Notes: a model not told the origin generated them from the sequence alone. Positions 7,349 to 13,594 are shown, counted from the stretch's first letter. The stretch is DNA of 14,581 nucleotides from Methanobrevibacter sp. (GCA_009784145.1 WRCI01000022.1:1-14581); one strand, 5' to 3'. Made by a program: numbers and translations.

Positions 7349-7412
7349 CTTTAAAAAATTCTATTCTAAAAAAATTCTTCTCTAAAAAAGTTTACTCTAA
7401 AAAAATCCCATG
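7349..7412. repeat. Four imperfect 15-17 bp repeats in the leader of the CPBP gene
   Basis: The + strand has repeated CT(T/A)AAAAAA units beginning at 7349, 7366, 7382 and 7397, each followed by a short C/T-rich segment. The first overlaps the ribosome-binding site of the downstream gene. On the transcript strand each unit carries a run of five to seven T residues followed by AG, so the array also resembles repeated oligo-T signals after the UPF0146 gene. Confidence 0.65.
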
Positions 7413-7454
7413 TGTAAATTAGCTTTTTTTCTTTATTAACCATTTACAAATTTA

Positions 7455-7895
7455 TCAAATTGATTGATAAAAAGTAGCTTTTTTATAATTTACTAGTTTC
7501 ATTTTAATATTTGCATTTAAATCTTCATTAAAAAAAGGTTTAATAATTAAAGTAGCTCCTGTTTTATTTGCAATATTTGCAATATAAGGTTGAAGTTCTT
7601 GTGGAGGGCGAATAGAATATATTATATTCGCACATTCATAAATATCCATATTAGGATTAGTTATATCATCAAATAGAATATTAGAATCATTAGGATTAAT
7701 ATCTGTGGCACTAAAATCTTCAACAAGTGGATTATTTGTTAAATAATCTGCAACAGAAAAAAATTTTCCAATAGCTATTTCAACTACTTTACAAGGAGCA
7801 TTATAAACATTAGATTTATTATTAAACCCATCAATATTATCCTTATTTTTATAATCACAATGATTAGCTATATATTCTCCTAAATCATTCCACAT
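7455..7895 (-). CDS. UPF0146 family protein (Rossmann-like, function unknown)
   Basis: This 146-residue protein shows the pattern of the archaeal UPF0146 family. It has a glycine-poor variant of a SAM-type Rossmann start, KVVEIAIGKFFSVADYL (36-52), then a second-strand acid in ATDINP (63-68) and DDITNPN (76-82). The very characteristic IIYSIRPPQELQPYI (91-105) and a LIIKPF strand (116-121) follow. The fold suggests a nucleotide or SAM binder related to methyltransferases, but no activity is established. Residues 14-34 are an Asn/Lys/Asp-rich insert between the first helix and the first strand. No ribosome-binding site precedes the ATG at 7895-7893; the in-frame upstream codon choices run into a stop, so this start is kept. 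It follows the DUF2207 gene by 66 bases, across an oligo-T tract and an (AAT)7 repeat. Confidence 0.85.
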   Translation of the reverse strand: MWNDLGEYIANHCDYKNKDNIDGFNNKSNVYNAPCKVVEIAIGKFFSVADYLTNNPLVEDFSATDINPNDSNILFDDITNPNMDIYECANIIYSIRPPQELQPYIANIANKTGATLIIKPFFNEDLNANIKMKLVNYKKATFYQSI

Positions 7896-7907
7896 AATAT
7901 CATATCA

Positions 7908-7928
7908 AATAATAATAATAATAATAAT
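7908..7928. repeat. (AAT)7 simple sequence repeat before the UPF0146 gene
   Basis: Seven uninterrupted AAT triplets (ATT on the transcript strand) start 13 bases upstream of the UPF0146 ATG. They lie between that ATG and a TATA-like TTTAAAAATATT (7926-7937), so unit number would change the distance between promoter and gene. Confidence 0.9.
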
Positions 7929-7934
7929 ATTTTT

Positions 7935-7954
7935 AAAAAAAAAATTAAAAAGAT
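7935..7954 (-). terminator. Oligo-T terminator after the DUF2207 gene
   Basis: Beginning eight bases after the stop codon, the minus strand reads TTTTTAA followed by ten T residues. Archaeal RNA polymerase stops at such oligo-T tracts without needing a hairpin. This would separate the DUF2207 transcript, at least partly, from UPF0146. Confidence 0.65.
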
Positions 7955-7961
7955 GAAGCAA

Positions 7962-9785
7962 CTAAAATGCTCCACCTCCACCTCCACCAGAGCCTCCTCC
8001 AAAGCCTCCACTTCCACCTCCAGAATTAGAATCAGATGCAGAAGCTGTGGATATTCCAGTGTCAAAGCTTGAAAACATGAGAGAAGTTCCACCATAACTA
8101 TAGAAACAATAGCTATCCATTGAATCTAAATTTTCCTTAGGAATAAGTTTTTCCATATTTTTCTTAACTACCTTTGTTAATCCTAATGCTGTGCCATAAA
8201 CTAAATATTGATCCCATATTTCTATTGAACTAGGAGGATATTCTTTAATCAAACTAAAATCATTAAGATATTTTCTAAAGTTTAACCATTTTTTAGAAGC
8301 TTCTCTTCCTTCAACAGTCCATCTACCCAATATATGATTAGGTATAATTATAATCATAACAGAAACAAAAATCAAAAAAATCATAGCTGGTAGAATATAG
8401 CTAAATGATTCGACATAAGTAAATGGAAGGAAACTAAAAAACCATGCCATTATAATTATTCCTGATAAAATTAATCCACCAAGTGCTAGAAAACCACCAT
8501 AATCAGAACCTGTTGAATCAAAAAATTTACTAATATTTTTTTTAGCTTCATCTTCAACTTCCTTACACCAAGAATTATAATAATCTCTAAATTTTTTAGC
8601 TACAATCTCCTCTTTCATATCATTTTTAAATACTTCTAAATCAAGTTTCTCATTTCTATCTGCAAATAATTTTAAAGTTTTAAAGGCACTTTTTTCAGAT
8701 GAAGAAAGATTCGAAAAATTTAAATCACTACTAAATGTAATAGTTGGATTCATAGAATTTTCATCAGAAGAAGTATCTGAATTTTCAAAATTTTCCATTT
8801 TTAAATACTTTTTATTTACTAAACTTAAAACACTTGCCTTAAAAGCATCCATATTAACAGAACCTACATTGCCTCTATAAAGAGCATTAACTATTGCAGG
8901 AGAGTCATCAGTAGGAAGTTCACGTTCATAAATTCCTTGATACTGAATTTTAGGCTCTCTACCATATACAATATAAATTATTACTGGAATGAAACATAAA
9001 CCTAGCATTACTAATGCTAATATTTCATAAAAAGATGAAAAGAATTTAACTCCATCTTCATATTCTTTTTGTGAATTTTCAAAAGCAGCTATTCCATCTT
9101 CATTAAATATAAGTGCATAAGTAGAGTTAGTAAAATAATCTTTTGGAATAATCATTCTTAATTCAAAGAGATTTCCAGAATATAATCTATCAGTAGTTAC
9201 TTCTAAGGTATTAATATCCCACTTACTATTTAAAATAAGTTCAGAAGGATTTAGCCAATATTTAACACCACTTTTATTGTTAAGATGAATATATGCATTT
9301 AATTTACCTAAATCAACATCCCATCCATCACCCCATAAAGTATAATGTAAAGTAGCTCCATCATTATAAAGTTTCACCACATTTATAAAATCATACTCAT
9401 AAGTAACATTTACCTTTTTGTCTGTAACAGGTTTTGTTTTTTCAGAATTAGAATATAAATAAACTCTTATACGTTTTTCTCCATTTTCATCATAAGATTC
9501 GAATTTAGAATAAGCTCCTGATGTGGAAACTTTTAAATTTTCTATTTTTTCATTAGATTTAAAAGGAATATCTCTTGTAACCCCATTATAAGTTCCATAA
9601 AAAACATAATTTATAGTTTCAACAATATGTATACTTCCATTTTCTTGAATATAAATATGAATATTAGCAAAAGGAATAGAATAACTCCTATTATCATCTT
9701 CTGCAAAACTAATACTAGTGAAAACCCCTAAAAAAATAAAAATTAATAAAAGTAGAGATATAAATGTAATGAATTTTTTATTCAT
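7962..9785 (-). CDS. DUF2207 membrane protein with signal peptide and Gly-rich C-terminal tail
   Basis: The frame is open to 9809, but the ATG at 9785-9783 is preferred because AAAGGAG (9795-9801) lies ten bases before it and a clean signal peptide follows. That gives 607 residues. Residues 1-28 form the signal (hydrophobic core, ending SFA before EDD). The extracellular DUF2207 domain spans about 33-245, with YGTYNGVTRDIP near 63-74 and LHYTLWGDGWDV near 146-157. A membrane helix (255-273) is followed by YGREPK, then a cytoplasmic part with a Ser/Asn-rich stretch, two more helices (about 432-452 and 463-482), and the conserved GRWTVEGREASKKWLNFRKY. The last 20 residues are Gly-rich and end in Ala-Phe, typical of this YciQ-like family. 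Function is unknown. DUF2207 genes often sit beside lemA, as here. Confidence 0.92.
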   Translation of the reverse strand: MNKKFITFISLLLLIFIFLGVFTSISFAEDDNRSYSIPFANIHIYIQENGSIHIVETINYVFYGTYNGVTRDIPFKSNEKIENLKVSTSGAYSKFESYDENGEKRIRVYLYSNSEKTKPVTDKKVNVTYEYDFINVVKLYNDGATLHYTLWGDGWDVDLGKLNAYIHLNNKSGVKYWLNPSELILNSKWDINTLEVTTDRLYSGNLFELRMIIPKDYFTNSTYALIFNEDGIAAFENSQKEYEDGVKFFSSFYEILALVMLGLCFIPVIIYIVYGREPKIQYQGIYERELPTDDSPAIVNALYRGNVGSVNMDAFKASVLSLVNKKYLKMENFENSDTSSDENSMNPTITFSSDLNFSNLSSSEKSAFKTLKLFADRNEKLDLEVFKNDMKEEIVAKKFRDYYNSWCKEVEDEAKKNISKFFDSTGSDYGGFLALGGLILSGIIIMAWFFSFLPFTYVESFSYILPAMIFLIFVSVMIIIIPNHILGRWTVEGREASKKWLNFRKYLNDFSLIKEYPPSSIEIWDQYLVYGTALGLTKVVKKNMEKLIPKENLDSMDSYCFYSYGGTSLMFSSFDTGISTASASDSNSGGGSGGFGGGSGGGGGGAF

Positions 9786-9815
9786 AGCTAATAACTCCTT
9801 TATATGCATAATCTA

Positions 9816-9866
9816 TAAAAAATATCATAATATATAAAATAACATTAAAAAATATCATAATATATA
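9816..9866. repeat. Two 21-bp direct repeats at a 30-bp period in the DUF2207 promoter
   Basis: TAAAAAATATCATAATATATA with its last base is identical at 9816-9836 and 9846-9866. The period of 30 is close to three helical turns. The copy nearer the gene overlaps the best TATA candidate. Confidence 0.85.
9831..9840 (-). promoter_or_regulatory. Probable TATA box for the DUF2207 gene
   Basis: ATTTTATATA on the minus strand lies 46-55 bases before the ATG. A start site about 25 bases downstream would give a leader of roughly 25 bases that includes the AAAGGAG ribosome-binding site. A second TATA-like stretch lies at about 9871-9882. Confidence 0.45.
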
Positions 9867-9889
9867 GATATATATTTATAAATAAAAAT

Positions 9890-9899
9890 GGTCATGACC
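9890..9899. promoter_or_regulatory. Perfect 10-bp palindrome GGTCATGACC, candidate operator
   Basis: This GC-richer palindrome stands out in the AT-rich spacer. It lies seven bases after the stop of the small membrane gene and just upstream of the TATA-like stretches of the DUF2207 gene. It has no loop, so a protein-binding dyad is more likely than a hairpin, although a T-rich stretch follows on the minus strand. Confidence 0.4.
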
Positions 9900-9906
9900 C
9901 TTGATA

Positions 9907-10110
9907 TTAATCGCGATCTTCACCAGTATTCCATGTCCAACCAATAAACCAAATAAAAAGTATTATCACACCAATACCAACCGCCCATGCTAAAATAGAA
10001 CCCAAAGATAGAGGTAAACCTAAAAAAACATATGCCAGCAAATTCACAATTACAACAGATACAATATATATTATCAATATTGATAAAATCTTTTTCAAAA
10101 TCTTTTTCAA
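9907..10110 (-). CDS. Small two-helix membrane protein, TTG start
   Basis: I do not recognise the family. The 67-residue protein starts with a basic KKILKKIL lead. Two strongly hydrophobic stretches follow (about 9-30 and 36-57) with a short turn LGLPLSLG between them, then a short charged tail, NTGEDRD. The start codon is TTG at 10110-10108, supported by the ribosome-binding site AGGTGAT at 10115-10121, the same arrangement as in carA. The TTGAAAAAGATT segment is present twice in a row, so the first four residues are a duplicated unit. It lies between lemA (126 bases upstream) and the DUF2207 gene (121 bases downstream) on the same strand, which suggests it belongs to the same membrane module. 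A plausible role is a small partner or regulator of LemA or the DUF2207 protein; this is inference from position only. Confidence 0.75.
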   Translation of the reverse strand: MKKILKKILSILIIYIVSVVIVNLLAYVFLGLPLSLGSILAWAVGIGVIILFIWFIGWTWNTGEDRD

Positions 10111-10163
10111 TTAAATCACCTACAAATAATTATATAATTACACATAAATATTATTTAAAAATT

Positions 10164-10201
10164 ATATAAAAAAATTATATAATATATAAAAAAATTATAT
10201 A
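10164..10201. repeat. Two 18-bp direct repeats at a 20-bp period upstream of the small membrane gene
   Basis: ATATAAAAAAATTATATA occurs identically at 10164-10181 and 10184-10201. On the transcript strand each copy contains a T7 tract flanked by TATATA, so it could serve both as a terminator after lemA and as a TATA region for the next gene. A weaker related segment lies at about 10155-10168. Confidence 0.8.
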
Positions 10202-10236
10202 AAATTTAATTAAAATGTCCTTAATGAATTATAAGA

Positions 10237-10788
10237 TTAAAATTTAACAGATGGAGTTGCCCTATCAGTTTCAGCTGCTTCAAAGAAATCAGCTTCATTA
10301 AAGTTAAATAAAGAAGCAAAAATATTTGATGGAAACATTTGGCATTTATTATTATACATCAAAACAGAATCATTATAAAACTGACGAGAGTAAGCAATTT
10401 TATCTTCAGTTTCAGATAACTTATTTTGTAAATCTTGAAAATTATGACTTGCTTTTAAATCAGGGTAATTTTCTGCAACAGCAAAAAGAGTTTTAAGAGC
10501 ACTAGTTATCTGATTATTCACAGCTTCCACTTCTTTAACAGAAGTAGCCTTCATTAAACCTGATCTAGCTTCAGTTATATCAGTAAATACTCCTTTTTCA
10601 TGTCCTGCATATCCCTTTACAGTTTCAATTAGGTTTGGTATTAAATCAATTCTTCTTTTTAATTGAACATCAATTTGAGACCAAGCATTCTTAACCTTAT
10701 TCCTTGCACCAACAAGACCATTGTATATACCAACAATAATAGCTAATATAACAATTACAACTATTCCTATTATTAAATATATCCACAT
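10237..10788 (-). CDS. lemA: LemA family membrane protein
   Basis: The 183-residue protein matches LemA along its whole length. An N-terminal membrane anchor (3-20) leads into the signature [20 protein letters not shown] (22-41), then [20 protein letters not shown] (43-62) and HEKGVF. It continues with [20 protein letters not shown] (105-124), [15 protein letters not shown] (125-139) and the C-terminal [12 protein letters not shown] (152-163). The family forms a helical bundle on one side of the membrane. Its function is not settled; it is often found next to DUF2207, TPM-domain or HtpX proteins and is linked to envelope stress in some bacteria. The ATG at 10788-10786 is preceded by GGTGAT. 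It is the first gene of the membrane cluster, with more than 500 bases of AT-rich spacer upstream. Confidence 0.95.
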   Translation of the reverse strand: MWIYLIIGIVVIVILAIIVGIYNGLVGARNKVKNAWSQIDVQLKRRIDLIPNLIETVKGYAGHEKGVFTDITEARSGLMKATSVKEVEAVNNQITSALKTLFAVAENYPDLKASHNFQDLQNKLSETEDKIAYSRQFYNDSVLMYNNKCQMFPSNIFASLFNFNEADFFEAAETDRATPSVKF

Positions 10789-10950
10789 TCTATCACCAAA
10801 AGATATAATATTTTAAATTATAATATTCTTAGATCATGCATTATTTTTAAATTATAATCTTACTTAAATTAATTTATATAAATATATTCTTAATACTATA
10901 ATATTTTATAAATTATAATATTATATTTAATTTATTTAATATTTTAAATT

Positions 10951-11023
10951 ATTTTAATATTTTAAATTATATTTTAATATTTTAAATTATATTTTAATAT
11001 TTTAAATTATATTTTAATATTTT
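10951..11023. repeat. 20-bp tandem repeat, about 3.6 perfect copies, upstream of lemA
   Basis: The unit ATTTTAATATTTTAAATTAT is repeated without change at 10951-10970, 10971-10990 and 10991-11010 and continues to 11023. A shortened copy precedes it (about 10932-10950) and a degenerate one follows (to about 11036). The period is near two helical turns. Confidence 0.9.
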
Positions 11024-11278
11024 TTAATTATTTAATTATCTCTATTTGATAATATTAAAACTTTCTATTTAAATTTAAAATGATTATTTTGAAAAATATT
11101 AATATATATTAGCTAAATTTAGTTTTATTTTATGAATATTATTTATGAATACTATTGATTTGAAATAATAATTAATAATTATTCTTTATATAAAAAATTA
11201 ATAATAAATAACTAGAGAATAAAATAAATAAAAAGAATAATAGACTATAATAAAAATAATAAAAAAATATTATAAAAA

Positions 11279-11316
11279 AAAATACAAAAAAAGATAAATA
11301 AAAATAATCAAAAAAA
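11279..11316 (-). terminator. Oligo-T terminator of the tRNA gene
   Basis: Directly after the discriminator base, the minus strand has a run of T residues, then more T-rich tracts within about 40 bases. This is the usual end signal for archaeal tRNA genes. Confidence 0.65.
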
Positions 11317-11401
11317 CGCCGAGACTGGGATTTGAACCCAGGCGGAGAAAATCTCCACAGGATCTCAAGTCCTGCGCCTTACCTGGCTAGGCTATCTCGG
11401 C
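11317..11401 (-). tRNA. tRNA-Ser, anticodon UGA
   Basis: The 85-base minus-strand sequence folds as a class II tRNA. The acceptor stem is GCCGAGA/TCTCGGC (7 perfect pairs) and the D arm has GCC/GGC. The anticodon arm is CAGGA-CTTGAGA-TCCTG, with the anticodon TGA at 11367-11365. A long variable arm has the stem GGAGA/TCTCC, and the T arm is CTGGG-TTCAAAT-CCCAG. The discriminator is G, as in archaeal serine tRNAs, while leucine tRNAs carry A. The 3' CCA is not encoded. Base 37 next to the anticodon is G. The gene lies 215 bases downstream of rpsJ on the same strand. Confidence 0.96.
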
Positions 11402-11447
11402 AAATAGAATTAAATAAAATATATATGAATATCAAGTAGTGTACAAT

Positions 11448-11455
11448 GATATAAA
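11448..11455 (-). promoter_or_regulatory. Probable TATA box of the tRNA gene
   Basis: TTTATATC on the minus strand lies 47-54 bases before the mature 5' end. This would give a 5' leader of about 25 bases for RNase P to remove. Another AT stretch closer to the gene (about 11417-11426) is an alternative. Confidence 0.4.
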
Positions 11456-11519
11456 ACAATATAATCCAACTAAAAAAACTACAAAGATTCTTAAAATTAG
11501 TAAAACTTAGAATAAAGTT

Positions 11520-11614
11520 AAAAAAAGTAGCTAATAAATAATAGCTAATAGTATCTAATAGTAGCTAATTTAACAAAAACTGAAAATTAGCTAATATTGA
11601 TATGATATAGCTAA
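11520..11614 (-). terminator. T7 tract and TTAGCTA repeat array after rpsJ
   Basis: The + strand heptamer TAGCTAA occurs exactly at 11528-11534, 11542-11548, 11562-11568, 11588-11594 and 11608-11614, with a one-base variant at 11552-11558. On the transcript strand this array begins right after the rpsJ stop codon and ends in a T7 tract (11526-11520). The self-complementary TAGCTA cores can pair with each other, so the region probably ends or stabilises the rpsJ transcript. Confidence 0.5.
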
Positions 11615-11616
11615 AT

Positions 11617-11925
11617 TTAGCCTTTAAGTTCTATTTCAATACTTACATTATCTGGAACATTGACTTTCATAACTTGTCTCATTGCCCTTTCATCTGCTCC
11701 AATTCCAACTAATCTCTTATGTATTCTAAGTTCCCATTTTTCCCAAGTGGCTTTTCCTTCTCCATCAGGAGATTTTCTTGTAGGAACAACTAATTTTTTA
11801 GTTGGTAATGGTATTGGACCTGAAAGATCAACGCCAGTTCTTTCAGCTATTTTTCTAAGTTGATCACAGACAAAGTTAAGCTTTTCTGGGTCGGTTCCTG
11901 TAAGTTTAATTCTTGCTTGGTGCAT
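11617..11925 (-). CDS. rpsJ: Small ribosomal subunit protein uS10
   Basis: This is a typical archaeal S10 of 102 residues. It begins [16 protein letters not shown] and continues with [40 protein letters not shown] and the C-terminal [15 protein letters not shown]. It is part of the 30S head and shares the family fold with transcription factor NusE. The frame also offers a GTG six bases earlier at 11931, but the ATG at 11925-11923 is correct: GGAGG (11936-11932) lies six bases before the ATG, against an impossible zero-base spacing for the GTG, and the family starts at this Met. The gene is 140 bases after tuf, in the common archaeal order fusA-tuf-rpsJ. A hairpin terminator and a good TATA box in between suggest partly separate transcription. 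Confidence 0.98.
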   Translation of the reverse strand: MHQARIKLTGTDPEKLNFVCDQLRKIAERTGVDLSGPIPLPTKKLVVPTRKSPDGEGKATWEKWELRIHKRLVGIGADERAMRQVMKVNVPDNVSIEIELKG

Positions 11926-11975
11926 TCTCACCCTCCAAAAAACAAAAAGGTATAATTTCTTAATAATAAAGAAAA

Positions 11976-11982
11976 TTATAAA
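11976..11982 (-). promoter_or_regulatory. Probable TATA box for rpsJ
   Basis: TTTATAA on the minus strand, preceded by an A-rich BRE-like GAAAA, lies 51-57 bases before the rpsJ ATG. A start site near 11953 would give a leader of about 27 bases containing GGAGG. The box lies downstream of the tuf terminator. Confidence 0.5.
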
Positions 11983-12014
11983 TTTTCTAATTTTAAAAAA
12001 ATAAAAATTTTCTT

Positions 12015-12052
12015 AAAATAAAGAAAAAAATAGCTATGAATTTTCATAGCTA
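12015..12052 (-). terminator. Hairpin plus U-tract terminator after tuf
   Basis: On the minus strand, TAGCTATGAA pairs perfectly with TTCATAGCTA (12052-12031, two-base centre, effectively a 9-bp stem with a 4-base loop). TTTTTTTCTTTATTTT follows at once. It begins 13 bases after the tuf stop codon. This has the form of a bacterial intrinsic terminator, which is less common in archaea, where T tracts alone are usual. Confidence 0.75.
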
Positions 12053-12065
12053 ATTATAATTCTAA

Positions 12066-13307
12066 TTATTTAGCAGGTACAATACCTATACACATACCAG
12101 CAGCAACAGTTTGACCCATATCCCTAATAGCAAATCTACCCATATGAGGTATGTCTTTAATGTTTTCTATTACCATAGGTTTTGTAGGTTTAACTTTTAC
12201 AATAGCTGCATTACCAGTTTTGAGGAAATCAGGGTTTTCTTCTTCAACTTGACCAGTAGCAGGGTTTAATTTTTTAGTTAATTCTAAGAAAGTACATGCA
12301 ACCTGAGATGTGTGACAGTGGAATACAGGAGTGTATCCTACAGTGATAACACCAGGATGTTGTAAAACAACAATCTGAGCATCAAATTCTTTAGCTACAG
12401 TAGGTGGGCTGTTGGTGTGTCCAGCAACATCTCCTCTTCTGATATCGTTTTTACCTACACCTCTAACATTGAATCCAACATTGTCTCCAGGTTCAGCTTC
12501 ATCAAACATTTCATGATGCATTTCAATAGATTTAACTTCTCCAGAAGCTCCTGCTGGTTCAAATATTACCTCTTCTCCTTTCTTCATTAAACCAGTTTCT
12601 ACTCTTCCAACAGGTACAGTTCCAACTCCAGTAATAGAGTAAACATCTTGAATAGGTACTCTTAAAGGTAAGTTAGTTGGTTTTTCAGGTGCACTGAAAT
12701 CTTCAAAAGCATCGATTAATGATTTTCCTTTATACCAAGGAGTATTAGAACTAGCTTCTTTGATATTATCTCCTTCAAACGCAGAAATAGGAATAAAAGG
12801 AACTTCTGCAGGATTGTATCCAACAGATTTGATTAAATCAGATACTTGATCTTTTAATTCATTATATTTTTCTTCAGAATAGTTAACAAGATCCATCTTA
12901 TTAACTCCAATAATAATTTGGTTAATACCTAATGTTCTGGATAAAAATATGTGTTCTTTTGTTTGTGGCATTACTCCATCATCAGCAGCTACTACTAGTA
13001 CTGCAGCATCTGCTTGGGAAGCACCAGTAATCATGTTTTTAACAAAATCTCTGTGTCCTGGGCAGTCCACAATAGTATATTCATATTTTGGAGTTTCAAA
13101 TTTTGCATGAGCTAAATCAATTGTAACTCCTCTTTCTCTTTCTTCACCAAGTTTATCCATAATAAACCTGAATTTGTTTTCTCCTTCATCTAATTGCTGT
13201 TCAGCAATTGCACCGGACAATAATAAAACATGTCCTACAAGAGTGGACTTTCCGTGGTCGACGTGTCCAATAAATGCTAAATTTATATGTTCTTTAGTTT
13301 TTGCCAT
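12066..13307 (-). CDS. tuf: Translation elongation factor EF-1alpha (aEF1A, EF-Tu homologue)
   Basis: The 413-residue GTPase brings aminoacyl-tRNA to the ribosome. All G motifs are visible: GHVDHGKS (14-21), the switch I threonine in [10 protein letters not shown] (57-66), DCPGH (81-85), NKMD (136-139) and SAF (175-177). Domains 2 and 3 follow from about residue 213, with [13 protein letters not shown] (227-239), GDVAGH (292-297) and the C-terminal [17 protein letters not shown] (388-404). The length and the archaeal/eukaryotic features (for example the insert near [12 protein letters not shown]) separate it from bacterial EF-Tu. The ATG at 13307-13305 has TGAGGT at 13315-13320. It has a strong TATA box of its own 325 bases away from fusA and a hairpin terminator behind it. 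Confidence 0.98.
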   Translation of the reverse strand: MAKTKEHINLAFIGHVDHGKSTLVGHVLLLSGAIAEQQLDEGENKFRFIMDKLGEERERGVTIDLAHAKFETPKYEYTIVDCPGHRDFVKNMITGASQADAAVLVVAADDGVMPQTKEHIFLSRTLGINQIIIGVNKMDLVNYSEEKYNELKDQVSDLIKSVGYNPAEVPFIPISAFEGDNIKEASSNTPWYKGKSLIDAFEDFSAPEKPTNLPLRVPIQDVYSITGVGTVPVGRVETGLMKKGEEVIFEPAGASGEVKSIEMHHEMFDEAEPGDNVGFNVRGVGKNDIRRGDVAGHTNSPPTVAKEFDAQIVVLQHPGVITVGYTPVFHCHTSQVACTFLELTKKLNPATGQVEEENPDFLKTGNAAIVKVKPTKPMVIENIKDIPHMGRFAIRDMGQTVAAGMCIGIVPAK

Positions 13308-13376
13308 TATAAAAACCTCATTTTTAATAATAATTCATTATTTTAACTTTTGTTGAATTTTTAGTTTGATTTAAAT

Positions 13377-13399
13377 TTAAGTTAAAATGTTTAACTTAA
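13377..13399. repeat. 10-bp inverted repeat at the predicted tuf transcription start
   Basis: TTAAGTTAAA (13377-13386) pairs perfectly with TTTAACTTAA (13390-13399) around a three-base loop. It lies 18-40 bases downstream of the tuf TATA box, so it covers the predicted start site or forms a hairpin at the very 5' end of the tuf mRNA. Confidence 0.7.
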
Positions 13400-13416
13400 T
13401 TAGATTTGAACTTTCC

Positions 13417-13426
13417 TATATAAAAA
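13417..13426 (-). promoter_or_regulatory. TATA box of tuf
   Basis: TTTTTATATA on the minus strand, preceded by the BRE-like TAAC, is the best archaeal promoter match in the window. Start would be expected near 13395, giving a leader of about 88 bases before the tuf ATG. Confidence 0.6.
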
Positions 13427-13513
13427 GTTACCCCTTAATACAATGATTTTGTATAATTTTTCTTTTTAAATATTTTACAATTAAAATTTTAATTTTTTAA
13501 ATTTAATTCACGG

Positions 13514-13567
13514 TTACAAATTTTATTCAAATTATAAATTTTATTCATATTACAAATTTATACTCCT
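13514..13567. repeat. Three imperfect 18-bp tandem repeats between fusA and tuf
   Basis: Units are TTACAAATTTTATTCAAA (13514-13531), TTATAAATTTTATTCATA (13532-13549) and a more diverged TTACAAATTTATACTCCT (13550-13567). The period is exactly 18. They lie about 90-150 bases upstream of the tuf TATA box. Confidence 0.7.
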
Positions 13568-13594
13568 ATTATATATTATAATTATATACTCATA

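Larger units (their letters stand above)
10789..11316. other. Long AT-rich spacer between tRNA-Ser and lemA
   Basis: I see no gene here on either strand. The part next to the tRNA has repeated T tracts on the minus strand, which would end tRNA transcription. The middle holds a 20-bp tandem repeat (10951-11023) with decayed flanking copies. Related AATATTTTAAATTATAAT-like pieces recur between 10811 and 10925. The lemA promoter must be in the last 100 bases or so, but several TATA-like sites compete and I cannot choose among them. Confidence 0.6.

Noticed and set aside
7880..8095. 71-codon minus-strand frame across the end of DUF2207 and the start of UPF0146
   Set aside because: It is a shifted reading of the Gly-rich tail codons and the (ATT) repeat, giving Glu/Val and Leu runs. 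The two real genes explain the sequence.
9786..9809. Earlier ATG adding eight residues to the DUF2207 protein
   Set aside because: No ribosome-binding site precedes it, the AAAGGAG site would fall inside the coding region, and it would place charged residues before the signal peptide.
10951..11023. CRISPR array or replication origin in the 20-bp repeats
   Set aside because: The units are contiguous with no spacers, no cas gene is near, and there is no ORB-like GC-containing motif or orc1/cdc6 gene.
11317..11401. tRNA-Leu(GAG) reading of the class II tRNA
   Set aside because: Shifting the anticodon to GAG breaks the five-pair CAGGA/TCCTG stem, and the discriminator is G rather than the A of leucine tRNAs.
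11926..11931. GTG start for rpsJ six bases before the chosen ATG
   Set aside because: GGAGG would touch the start codon, and archaeal S10 proteins begin at the Met-His used here.
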